This document shows, one piece after another, positions 9,297-16,988 of a DNA stretch of 64,000 bases. Where the stretch lies: contig NZ_CP133269.1 in the NCBI RefSeq assembly GCF_030915525.1, positions 4,544,501-4,608,500 of the forward strand. Reading direction: 5' to 3'. Made by a program: the position numbers and the translations under genes. The notes under the pieces are model-generated. The model was not told where the DNA came from. It was given only the letters and a program-made list of their open reading frames with translations, and did not search any database. Within the stretch, counting starts at the first letter, position 1; each line of letters opens with the position of its first letter. Source of the DNA: Neobacillus sp. PS2-9 (lineage in GTDB: Bacteria; Bacillota; Bacilli; Bacillales; Cytobacillaceae).

Positions 9297-9390
9297 TGCA
9301 GGTACACCAGAGTTAGAGGTATATTTTGACGGCGATATGTGGGGACTCTGAGATTTGGATTCCTTTGAAATAAATGGAGTGAACGGCACC
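9297..9390 (+). pseudogene. Possible decayed small gene
   Basis: A short plus-strand stretch translates to TPELEVYFDGDMWGL, a TGA stop, then DLDSFEINGVNG in the same frame, running straight into a Rho-independent terminator. No start codon or ribosome site is apparent and a TAA lies just upstream. This looks like the tail of a small protein gene interrupted by a stop. I do not recognise the family. Its only other support is that a plus-strand terminator with no other owner follows it. Confidence 0.35.
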
Positions 9391-9412
9391 CTTTTTTGGC
9401 TGCCGTTTTTTT
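9382..9412 (+). terminator. Rho-independent terminator
   Basis: AACGGCA pairs with TGCCGTT and is followed by seven T on the plus strand. There is no intact plus-strand gene upstream, so it probably belonged to the decayed frame before it. A 21-bp repeat array begins about 30 bases later. Confidence 0.7.
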
Positions 9413-9442
9413 GTAGCGTTCTTTTAGATCACTATTCTTTTG

Positions 9443-9540
9443 TATTCGCTTATATAATTTGAAATCCGCTCATTAGCTAGTTAGATTCGCTCATAAAATT
9501 TTGAAATTCGCTCATATAGACCCAAAATTCGCTCATAGAC
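9443..9540 (+). repeat. 21-bp phased array A (word ATTCGCTCAT)
   Basis: Five copies of the word ATTCGCTCAT (first two copies degenerate) recur at spacings of 20, 21, 21 and 21 bases, with unrelated sequence between them. The word is the near reverse complement of that of the array at 40.66 kb. It lies between a plus-strand terminator and the 3' end of glpD. Noncoding. Confidence 0.85.
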
Positions 9541-9629
9541 CTTTTGTAAATCACACTGAGAATGAATTATTTTACCCTTAATAGGGCCATCTACCCGAAC
9601 TCCCATTTTATTTTAAAAAAACGGCACAT

Positions 9630-11288
9630 TTATATAGTTCCTATCGGATTCACCGCATCGTTCAACTGGATTTCTAACTTATTCTGATAATTTGCTTTTT
9701 CTTCTCCTGTCCATTCGAGATACTCCGCCATCATGTCCATTACCGCTTGTTTCCACTGCTTTACCCACTGAATATTAAAATATAATGCCCCAGTTCGGCG
9801 GATGAAAAAATCCACAGGGGTTACCGCCATCTCTTCTTCCATGCTGTATCTTAGCTGCACAAATATATCCAATGGTAAACCGAATTTGTTATTGGAATCG
9901 TAATCCTTGGCAATTTCAAAAAATCGATGAATATTGGAGCCATATCGAAGGACCAGCTGTAAGTACTGTTCCTTCGTAAACCCTACCGCAATTGCGTCCT
10001 CTAAATTTTTTTCAATAAAGGCATGAAACTTACTTGATCCTCCAAAATGACCGCCGGAAATAGGCATATGCTTTGTTTGGCATGCTTTAAGCGAGAGCCC
10101 CTTTTCCTCCTCCAACTGATTCACCAACAAATCAACCACTGTTTCCGCCATTTTTCGGTAACCGGTCAGTTTCCCACCTGCAATCGTGATCAAACCTGAA
10201 TCAGATATCCAGATTTCATCCTTACGGGAAATTTCCGAAGGATCTTTGCCTTCCTCGTAAATTAACGGCCTTACCCCAGCCCAGCTGGATTCAATATCCT
10301 CTTCTTTAATATGAACGGTTGGAAACATGTAATGAATGGTCTCAATCAGATAGGTCCGATCTTCCGATGTCATTTTTGGATGGGTCAGTTCCTTATCGAA
10401 AAAGGTATCTGTCGTACCTACATACGTTTTTCCATCCCTAGGAATGGCAAACACCATTCTGCCATCAGACGTATCAAAATAGACTGCCTGTTTCAGAGGA
10501 AACTTGGACTGATCAATGACTAAATGAACCCCTTTTGTCAGCCTCAGTTTTTTCCCGGACATGGAATGGTCCTTTGTGCGAAGTGTATCTACCCAAGGCC
10601 CGGTGGCGTTAATGATTTTCTTCGCAAAAATATCATACGCATCGCCATTTACCTGATTAATCACTCTCACACCTACTGCTTTTCCGTCCCGGTAAAGCAG
10701 CTCGTTTGCTTTTGTGTAGTTAACTGCCTTCACACCTCTAGCCACCGCTTCCTTCAACACTTCAATCGTCAAACGGGCATCATCAGTACGGTACTCTACG
10801 TAAAGCCCTCCGCCTTTTAAAGCATCTCGTTTGATAAGCGGTTCTTTCTCAATAGTTTGTTCAATTGACAGCATCGATCGCCATTCTGCCTTTTTTACAC
10901 CTGCTAAAAAATCATAGACTCGAAGACCAATTGAGGTACTAAATCTGCCAAACGTTCCGCCTTTGTGAATCGGTAAAAGCATCCACTCTGGCGTGGTCAC
11001 GTGCGGGCCATTCTCGTACACAATGGCGCGTTCCTTCCCTACTTCCGCAACCATTTTTACCTCAAATTGCTTTAAATAGCGCAAGCCGCCATGGACGAGT
11101 TTAGTAGAACGGCTGGATGTGCCGGCAGCAAAATCCTGCATTTCCACCAAAGCGGTAGTCAAGCCCCTTGTGACAGAATCCAACGCAATCCCACTGCCTG
11201 TAATTCCGCCACCAATGACGAGGACATCAAGCTCTTCCAAAGCCATTTCCTTCAATATTGTATTTCTATTTTGACTTGAGAATTTCAA
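9630..11288 (-). CDS. glpD: Glycerol-3-phosphate dehydrogenase (aerobic)
   Basis: A 552-residue FAD enzyme, the length of B. subtilis GlpD, that oxidises glycerol-3-phosphate to DHAP and feeds electrons to menaquinone at the membrane. The dinucleotide-binding motif VIGGGITGSGIALD is at about residues 24-37, then the signature FAAGTSSRSTKLVHGGLRYL, and a C-terminal DAO domain ending near LEWTGEEKANY. The start is TTG 11288 with AGGAGG 7 bases upstream. glpF and glpK are not adjacent. The gene stands alone, divergent from yuiD. Confidence 0.97.
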   Translation of the reverse strand: MKFSSQNRNTILKEMALEELDVLVIGGGITGSGIALDSVTRGLTTALVEMQDFAAGTSSRSTKLVHGGLRYLKQFEVKMVAEVGKERAIVYENGPHVTTPEWMLLPIHKGGTFGRFSTSIGLRVYDFLAGVKKAEWRSMLSIEQTIEKEPLIKRDALKGGGLYVEYRTDDARLTIEVLKEAVARGVKAVNYTKANELLYRDGKAVGVRVINQVNGDAYDIFAKKIINATGPWVDTLRTKDHSMSGKKLRLTKGVHLVIDQSKFPLKQAVYFDTSDGRMVFAIPRDGKTYVGTTDTFFDKELTHPKMTSEDRTYLIETIHYMFPTVHIKEEDIESSWAGVRPLIYEEGKDPSEISRKDEIWISDSGLITIAGGKLTGYRKMAETVVDLLVNQLEEEKGLSLKACQTKHMPISGGHFGGSSKFHAFIEKNLEDAIAVGFTKEQYLQLVLRYGSNIHRFFEIAKDYDSNNKFGLPLDIFVQLRYSMEEEMAVTPVDFFIRRTGALYFNIQWVKQWKQAVMDMMAEYLEWTGEEKANYQNKLEIQLNDAVNPIGTI

Positions 11289-11459
11289 TGGATACCCTCC
11301 TATTTAGGAAAAAATCTCCCAGTGGGAGACCTATTTATGAATTACCCCATATTAAATCTATTCATTCCTACGGCCAAAGTCTCCAAGATATTACTTTGAA
11401 TTCTTTTTCTGATAAGATAATAATAAGCATAATCGAAGCCAAAATTTAGGAGGATCCAC

Positions 11460-11930
11460 ATGTTCTTATCCTTTCCCATTTGCGCTGCCCTTTTAGGAAT
11501 GTTAATTGCTCAATTTGTAAAAATCCCGATACACTTTTTAACCTCAAGAGAACTAAAATGGAGCCTGATGTTTAGTACAGGTGGAATGCCAAGCTCCCAT
11601 ACAGCAACCATTATTTCTTTGACTACAGCGATTGGAATCACCTCTGGGGTGCAGTCAAATGAGTTCGCCATAGCTGTAATCGTCTCTCTTATTGTGATGC
11701 ACGATGCGATGGGTGTTAGAAGACATGCTGGCTACCACGCAGAAGTGTTAAATACATTATTAGCTGATTTCAATCTTCTCATCGAGACCTTAAAGAATCC
11801 AAGTCTAAAGAAAACAGAGTCCCGCGATAAGCTAAAGGAATTGCTCGGCCACCAGCCGGCGGAAGTGTTTTTCGGTGCTATTACTGGGATTATTGTGGGG
11901 TATTTAACTTATTTGGTTTATCCGTTTTAG
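11460..11930 (+). CDS. yuiD: Divergent PAP2-family membrane protein YuiD
   Basis: A 156-residue integral membrane protein of the YuiD/DUF212 family, distantly related to PAP2 acid phosphatases. The motifs GGMPSSHTA (about residues 41-49) and HDAMGVRRHAGYHAEVLN correspond to the family's conserved SSH and RRHAG patches, and hydrophobic helices lie at both ends. Biological role not established. Strong SD (AGGAGG) before ATG 11460. Transcribed divergently from glpD and followed by a strong hairpin terminator. Confidence 0.92.
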   Translation: MFLSFPICAALLGMLIAQFVKIPIHFLTSRELKWSLMFSTGGMPSSHTATIISLTTAIGITSGVQSNEFAIAVIVSLIVMHDAMGVRRHAGYHAEVLNTLLADFNLLIETLKNPSLKKTESRDKLKELLGHQPAEVFFGAITGIIVGYLTYLVYPF

Positions 11931-12021
11931 TTATTTGTATCGGGTTTTGGTATTATGAAGATAAGAGTACCAGCCTGAGTTATGTTAGCTTTCAAGGGAG
12001 TTTGAAGATAATGTGGTATTT

Positions 12022-12051
12022 GGTCGCGTAATAGTTCTACGCGACCGTTTT
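12022..12051 (+). terminator. Hairpin terminator after yuiD
   Basis: GGTCGCGTA pairs perfectly with TACGCGACC around a 7-base loop and is followed by GTTTTT. The stem has the same sequence as one arm of the 52-bp hairpin repeats at 38.8 and 40.3 kb, so it may be a single member of that family recruited as a terminator. Confidence 0.75.
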
Positions 12052-12068
12052 TCGCTTTGCTCAACCCG

Positions 12069-12410
12069 TTCCGGGCACGTAGATCCTTTCTACGTTACCT
12101 GTTTAGGTTTTTCTACCGGTTCCGGGCACGTAGATCCTTTCTACGTTACCCGTTTAGGTTTTTCTACTGGTTCCGGGCACGTAGATCCTTTCTACGTTAC
12201 CCGTTTCAGGTTTTTCTACTGGTTTCGGGCACGTAGATCCCTTCTACGTTACCCGTTTCAGGTTTTTCTACTGGTTTCGGGCACGTAGATCCTTTCTACG
12301 TTACCCGTTTAGGTTTTTTCTACCGGTTTCGGGCACGTAGATCCTTTCTACGTTACCCGTTTAGGTTTTTCTACCCGTTCCGGGCACGTAGATCCTTTCT
12401 ACGTTACCTA
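12069..12410. repeat. 52-bp hairpin array B (7 units)
   Basis: Seven tandem units of 51-52 bp, each containing GGGCACGTAGA, a short loop and TCTACGTTACCC, then GTTTAGGTTTTTCTAC. The arms can pair as ACGTAGA/TCTACGT plus GGG/CCC. The array fills the space between the convergent ends of yuiD and a membrane-protein gene, and its last bases supply the TAG stop of the latter. An open frame across part of it (12013-12288) is an artefact of the repeats. Confidence 0.95.
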
Positions 12411-13106
12411 TTTCGTATTTTCTAAAATCTTCCGAATCTTATCGGTATAAATTTTAGCTAAGCTCTTTTTTGTGAACTCAAAGTTTTTCATACTGGCTTC
12501 TTTCGGAATATCCATATCTACAAATTTCCTATCGAGCCTTTCTATGACAAACCGCTCATCTTCATCCTTCTTAGTTCCACCTACCTCGGCTAAATCAATC
12601 CGTGTCCCGTCATTTAGTTCAATAATGTAAAAGAAGTCGCCCTTTGAGTGTCCGAACAGAGAAGACCGACCCTTCCCATACACTCCAGTTTGGATTTTCA
12701 CAATATCATTGTAGCTATATTCCTTTCCTTGAGGAGAGAAAAAAGAATAATTGATAATCTTATCAGCCTTAACTACAGTGACGGGGGTTATAACTGTATA
12801 TAGCATTACAATAGTAACTGCTGCGACAGCAGTCAGAATGATCTTTTTATACTTTTTAAAAAATTCACCATATCGCCATGCGTCTCTAAATTCTTTATTA
12901 AAAAGATAAAAATACCCCACAAAAAGATAGACCTCAAAGATAAAGACCAACCGTGAATAAGGTGATCGGAACATCCAGATGATATATTCTTTCGGTACAT
13001 ATAATGCCTCTTGAATGAATGCGAGGAAAACAAAAATCCCTATAGATAATACGATGATACCAATAAATCCTAGAACTCGTAGAATGAAGGCTATTAGCTT
13101 TTTCAT
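12408..13106 (-). CDS. Hypothetical membrane protein
   Basis: I do not recognise a family. 232 residues with three likely membrane segments (about 5-30, 50-68 and 88-112) and a hydrophilic C-terminal half of about 120 residues predicted to lie outside the membrane. That half contains KIQTGVYGKGRSS and FFYIIELNDGTRIDL, a pattern suggesting a small beta-rich domain. Start MKKLIAF. Convergent with yuiD across repeat array B. Confidence 0.7.
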   Translation of the reverse strand: MKKLIAFILRVLGFIGIIVLSIGIFVFLAFIQEALYVPKEYIIWMFRSPYSRLVFIFEVYLFVGYFYLFNKEFRDAWRYGEFFKKYKKIILTAVAAVTIVMLYTVITPVTVVKADKIINYSFFSPQGKEYSYNDIVKIQTGVYGKGRSSLFGHSKGDFFYIIELNDGTRIDLAEVGGTKKDEDERFVIERLDRKFVDMDIPKEASMKNFEFTKKSLAKIYTDKIRKILENTK

Positions 13107-13147
13107 TTCAATGACTCCTGTACAAAGTTTAGTTATGAAGCATTAAT

Positions 13148-13173
13148 AAAAGGAGAGCATTCTTACTCTCCTT
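13148..13173 (-). terminator. Rho-independent terminator
   Basis: On the minus strand AAGGAGAG pairs with CTCTCCTT and TTATT follows. The 5' arm contains the last codons and stop of the small gene at 13163. Confidence 0.65.
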
Positions 13174-13351
13174 CGTTTACGACAATTTGGTACCCCTCTT
13201 GTTGCGGACCGTCCTCATATACATCTCTGGTTACTATGTAATAGGTTTCTCCGTTATTATCTGTAATAACCATCTCACTTGGACTTTTATCGACTGCTGC
13301 CGCATCCAGACTGTAATATGGTAACCCTAAAGTTGATGTATCAAATGGCAT
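13163..13351 (-). CDS. Small hypothetical protein
   Basis: About 62 residues, starting MPFDTSTLGLPYYSLD and acidic at the C-terminus (DVYEDGPQQEG). No family recognised. ATG 13351, preceded by GAGTGA, is chosen over GTG 13360. The reading frame ends inside a Rho-independent terminator, which supports it being a real, separately terminated gene. Confidence 0.6.
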   Translation of the reverse strand: MPFDTSTLGLPYYSLDAAAVDKSPSEMVITDNNGETYYIVTRDVYEDGPQQEGYQIVVNEGE

Positions 13352-13425
13352 ATAAATCACTCTTTTCTGTTTTTCTACAGCTTACCTTCTTTTTAAAATA
13401 GAGGCAAGAAGTCTTCGTAAATATA

Positions 13426-13998
13426 TTACAAGGCACAAATACTATAAACTATTATCTTGTTCCAAGTATCCTTCCAATTCTTTTTTGCAACACGTTCTTC
13501 ATACAATTTCATCCGCTCTTCAGTTTCTGTAAAAAATGGAGTTGGCCTAACCTCGAATTGGATTACATCGCTTATCCCCCAAGGAGCAGTCAAAATGACA
13601 TTGTTAAATTCATCTACTTTAACTCCTAAAGCTGTCGCGGTTTCTGGGAATTTCAATATTGCATCCTCTGAGGAGGTATAAGGTGGCATATTATTTCGAA
13701 TATGCATTCTTGCTTCATTTTTCACCGACCATGGAATGTCTGGCATAAGAGATTCCAGTTTTCTTTCAAGCTTCTTTTCCTCTAACTCATCAATTGACGT
13801 TGGGTCGAAATAAATAACATCAATATCTGGAATAGGTGTCCTTTCACTAAAATAGTGAAGGTGATCCCATATTTTCGAACGAACAAAGCCCGCACAAATC
13901 CACCAATCAGGTAAGTTCAGTGATTTTACTGATTTTAGTATCTCAATCATCCATGGATCATTTTGTATAATCGAAATAACTCCTTGCTCATCTATCAT
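13426..13998 (-). CDS. Nucleotidyltransferase-fold protein (DUF925/NTP_transf_6-like)
   Basis: About 190 residues. WWICAGFVRSKIWD (residues 32-45) followed by PDIDVIYFD (about 58-66) gives the G-x-x-R and D-x-D of a minimal nucleotidyltransferase fold, and WSVKNEARMH matches the conserved patch of the DUF925 family. In this family the N-terminus is usually ...WWIGAGCVRN..WD. Substrate unknown. It precedes on the same strand a short gene and follows a DUF4362 lipoprotein gene with a 23-bp gap, so the three may be co-transcribed. Confidence 0.78.
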   Translation of the reverse strand: MIDEQGVISIIQNDPWMIEILKSVKSLNLPDWWICAGFVRSKIWDHLHYFSERTPIPDIDVIYFDPTSIDELEEKKLERKLESLMPDIPWSVKNEARMHIRNNMPPYTSSEDAILKFPETATALGVKVDEFNNVILTAPWGISDVIQFEVRPTPFFTETEERMKLYEERVAKKNWKDTWNKIIVYSICAL

Positions 13999-14021
13999 TT
14001 TCCAGTTGAACCACCTTTTGA

Positions 14022-14858
14022 TTATTCATAGGCTCCTTTTACCTCTGGGAGCGATTGGTAGACAGGGTTGTTTTTTAAGATGGCTAGAATATCAGAAACT
14101 AGTGCCGACATTTGTAGCCCATCCTTACTTTTATCACATTCTGACCAGGCAAAATTTCTTTTAGCATCATTAATCCAAACATTTAGCTCATAAACGACAA
14201 ATGGCTTCTTATTGCATTTAGTCGATAGCTTTTTATCCTCAAGATAGTTTGAAAAAATCATGAGTTTATAGATTTGGTTCAATTCATCCTTTGAAAACTG
14301 GAAATCACTAACACCAACTGTTTCCCCATTTTGCAAATCCTTGATCAACTCTTGGTCTTTTGTGTTTATTTTATTTTTCAAATCAACACCATATTTTAAC
14401 TCAAAATCAAACTGGTCCTCTTGGTCGACATCATGTGAAATGGTCAGTAATTCCTCTCCAAAGTCAGGACATTCTTCCACCATATATTTCGTGCTAGTAT
14501 TAGATTCTAGCGTTTGAATACTTTTGCAGCTGTAAGTAATTACTTCTCCGCCTCCGTACTTGTCTTCTGTAGTATCTCTTTTAATCGTGAATTTGGAGCC
14601 GTCATACGCTAAATCATAATAAATTGGATCACCTTCTATTGTATAACGGATGAGTCGAACTTTATCCTTCTTCCCACTGTTCATATTTTTAACATAAAGG
14701 TCTAATCTTTTAATATTTTCAAGTCTTCCATGGACTTCTACCACTTCATTAGCAGTTGGTTTATGAGGTTTAGAAGTAGTTTGCTCTTCTCTTTGACAAG
14801 CCGATAAAAGAACAAACACGATCGTGATTAAACCCAGCCATAAAGCTTTTTTACTCAT
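14022..14858 (-). CDS. DUF4362-type lipoprotein
   Basis: A 278-residue lipoprotein with a signal peptide and lipobox LLSAC (Cys about residue 21). The C-terminal half (KNKINTKDQELIKDLQNGE, YELNVWINDAKRNFAWSECDKSKDG) matches DUF4362, found mostly in Bacillaceae surface lipoproteins. The N-terminal half contains a separate beta-rich region. Function unknown. It lies in a minus-strand run with nucleotidyltransferase-fold genes on both sides, 18 bases from the next. Confidence 0.75.
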   Translation of the reverse strand: MSKKALWLGLITIVFVLLSACQREEQTTSKPHKPTANEVVEVHGRLENIKRLDLYVKNMNSGKKDKVRLIRYTIEGDPIYYDLAYDGSKFTIKRDTTEDKYGGGEVITYSCKSIQTLESNTSTKYMVEECPDFGEELLTISHDVDQEDQFDFELKYGVDLKNKINTKDQELIKDLQNGETVGVSDFQFSKDELNQIYKLMIFSNYLEDKKLSTKCNKKPFVVYELNVWINDAKRNFAWSECDKSKDGLQMSALVSDILAILKNNPVYQSLPEVKGAYE

Positions 14859-14876
14859 AGCCTTTCACACCTCTTT

Positions 14877-15512
14877 TCACGAAATAGGACTCTCAACACC
14901 CATCACTGTGTAAAACTCTAGAAGATTTTTGCTAGAAAGAGCTTTCTTCAATAGTTCTTCATTATAACCATAGGTTTGCATCGCCTTTATGATGGCATCA
15001 ATTCTTTCTTTCCTTTGTCTTCTATAATTGGATTCTAACTGTATTTCCAATGGGACGGTGCGGATAGTGTATGGTCCATATGATACATTTTTATATAAGT
15101 CCCAAATGTATTTTCCGCCTTCCCAAATGCCATCCCCTGTTTGCGAATCGGGAATGCCTGCTGAATTGGAGATATTCACGACTTCAACGTCCACGCCTTC
15201 TATTTTCCACCGGCCTTTTGTCCAGGTAAAACCGGACGGAAAGGTGTGGGTAAATGTTGGTTCTTCAACGGATGAAAGCCAATTTTCATCATGTTTATCT
15301 CCAACTTTTGACGGGAGGGAATATGATTGTAACATATCGGCAAATTGACCTACACTCTCTTGGTCTTTTACATAGATATCAATGTCACCAGGAGTCATTT
15401 CACAGCCTTGAAGCACAGAACCAGCTGAGCCAACCAAGATCCACTCTAGTGATCTTTCTTTTTGAAAAATGATCTCACAGATTGGTGATAATGCCTTTTC
15501 CCAATTACTCAT
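14877..15512 (-). CDS. Nucleotidyltransferase-domain protein
   Basis: About 211 residues. WILVGSAGSVLQGCEMTPGDIDIYVKD (about residues 24-50) is the G-S-x(n)-D-x-D signature of the antitoxin MNT/kanamycin-nucleotidyltransferase-like fold. A third acidic position is plausible in VDVEVVNI. Substrate unknown. ATG 15512 overlaps the end of the peptidase-E-like gene by 8 bases (ATGAGTAA) and has GGAG upstream, so translation is probably coupled. Confidence 0.75.
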   Translation of the reverse strand: MSNWEKALSPICEIIFQKERSLEWILVGSAGSVLQGCEMTPGDIDIYVKDQESVGQFADMLQSYSLPSKVGDKHDENWLSSVEEPTFTHTFPSGFTWTKGRWKIEGVDVEVVNISNSAGIPDSQTGDGIWEGGKYIWDLYKNVSYGPYTIRTVPLEIQLESNYRRQRKERIDAIIKAMQTYGYNEELLKKALSSKNLLEFYTVMGVESPIS

Positions 15513-16176
15513 TTTCCCCACTCCAATTCATTTCTATCAATTTACCATTACGGATTTCATTTACCTTTCCAAAAAATTCGATAGAATCCCCTTGGATAAC
15601 AATGCCATCTCCGTCGTAACAGGTGTAAATCGTGTTTTGGTTGATGAAAGAATACTCTAATAGTTCCTCTAGACGAGGCTGCTGTACATCCCAATGTGGC
15701 ATAAACTCAAAGTCTATAAGGTCCAACGCATCTACAGTCTGCAAATCAACAATATTTTCGTCTATGTAGTCTGCAATCTTAATGGTTTTAGACATCATGA
15801 TGCTTCCGGCACTAAGGCCGATAAGTAGTTTGCCTTTTTCCACCATGGCTTGGATTGTCGGGATTAGATTTCTTTCCTGGAGATTTTTCAAAAAATAGAA
15901 GGTGTTTCCCCCTGAAAAGAAGACGCCATCACAGGCTTTCAATTCTTCTATAATTGTCTCATCATATTCTTGATCAGCGTCAAAATATAAAAAGTCGCTA
16001 ACACCTAAGGACTGGAAATATTCTTTAATATAATTGAAGTATCTTCTTTGTGGGTCCGATTGGGAGGGAATGTATGCTAGTTTAAACTGGCCTTCGCCTA
16101 TCGACCCTTTAATTCTTTCCTCTAAATGTAGATTCATATCATCTGAAATATTGCTCAAAAGCACGAGATTACGCAT
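15505..16176 (-). CDS. Peptidase E-like (S51) protein
   Basis: About 223 residues of the S51/class-I glutamine-amidotransferase-like fold. The nucleophile elbow is IGLSAGSIMM with a Ser (about residue 119), preceded by GVFFSGGNTFYFL. The family includes dipeptidase E (Asp-X) and cyanophycinase; substrate not evident. ATG 16176 with AAAAGGGG upstream is preferred over the longer frame at 16206. It is the first gene of a four-gene minus-strand run. Confidence 0.8.
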   Translation of the reverse strand: MRNLVLLSNISDDMNLHLEERIKGSIGEGQFKLAYIPSQSDPQRRYFNYIKEYFQSLGVSDFLYFDADQEYDETIIEELKACDGVFFSGGNTFYFLKNLQERNLIPTIQAMVEKGKLLIGLSAGSIMMSKTIKIADYIDENIVDLQTVDALDLIDFEFMPHWDVQQPRLEELLEYSFINQNTIYTCYDGDGIVIQGDSIEFFGKVNEIRNGKLIEMNWSGENE

Positions 16177-16250
16177 TCTTTGTACCCCTTTTCTAAATCT
16201 ATCCAATTTTATCTGAAGTTCGACATATGCAAGGCGAATCCCTGCCTAAG

Positions 16251-16920
16251 TGAAGGACAAAACCTAGCACTGCCTCTTGCTTTTTGTCCTTCATCCAAGC
16301 TATGAAGGACAAAACCTAGCACTGCCTCTTGCTTTTTGTCCTTCATCCAAGCTATGAAGGACAAAACCTAGCACTGCCTCTTGCTTTTTGTCCTTCATCC
16401 AATCTATGAAGGACAAATCCTATCTCTCCTCCTTGCCTTTTGTCCTTCATCCAAGCTATGAAGGACAAATCCTAGCACTGCCTCTTGCTTTTTGTCCTTC
16501 ATCCAAGCTATGAAGGACAAATCCTGGCTCTCCTCCTTGCCTTTTGTCCTTCATCCAAGCTATGAAGGACAAAACCTAGCCCTCCTTCTTGCTTTTTGTC
16601 CTTCATCCAAGCTATGAAGGACAAAACCTGGCACTGCCTCTTGCTTTTTGTCCTTCATCCAAGCTATGAAGGACAAATCCTAGCCCTCCTTCTTGCTTTT
16701 TGTCCTTCATCCAAGCTATGAAGGACAAAAACTAGCACTGCCTCTTGCTTTTTGTCCTTCATCCAAGCTATGAAGGACAAAAACTAGCACTGCCTCTTGC
16801 TTTTTGTCCTTCATCCAAGCTATGAAGGACAAAAACTAGCACTGCCTCTTGCTTTTTGTCCTTCATCCAAGCTATGAAGGACAAAAACTGGCCCTCCTCC
16901 TTGTATTTTGTCCTTCATCG
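16251..16920. repeat. 52-bp hairpin array C (13 units)
   Basis: Thirteen tandem units of exactly 52 bp. Each has TGAAGGACAAA and TTTGTCCTTCA as perfect 11-base arms around a variable centre of about 20 bases, then TCCAAGCTA. Arms are nearly invariant while the centre varies (CTAGCACTGCCTCTTGC and variants). The array starts just past the terminator of the 5'-nucleotidase gene and ends upstream of the peptidase-E-like gene. Noncoding. Confidence 0.97.
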
Positions 16921-16930
16921 AACCCCAAAC

Positions 16931-16963
16931 AAAAAAAGCTGCCCAATCTTCTTGGGACAGCTT
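16931..16963 (-). terminator. Rho-independent terminator after 5'-nucleotidase
   Basis: On the minus strand AGCTGTCCCAA, a 5-base loop and TTGGGCAGCTTTTTTT. Placed 25 bases past the stop codon of the nucleotidase. Confidence 0.9.
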
Positions 16964-16988
16964 TCCTTACGAGGCCAACAGACCCCAC

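Noticed and set aside
12013-12288. 91-codon plus-strand open frame
   Set aside because: It lies entirely in array B and its translation is a tandem repeat (SGHVDPFYVT...), an artefact of the 51-52-bp units.
16251-16920. Array C as a CRISPR array
   Set aside because: The whole 52-bp unit repeats, including the centre, so there are no unique spacers, and the conserved part is an inverted repeat. No cas genes are nearby.
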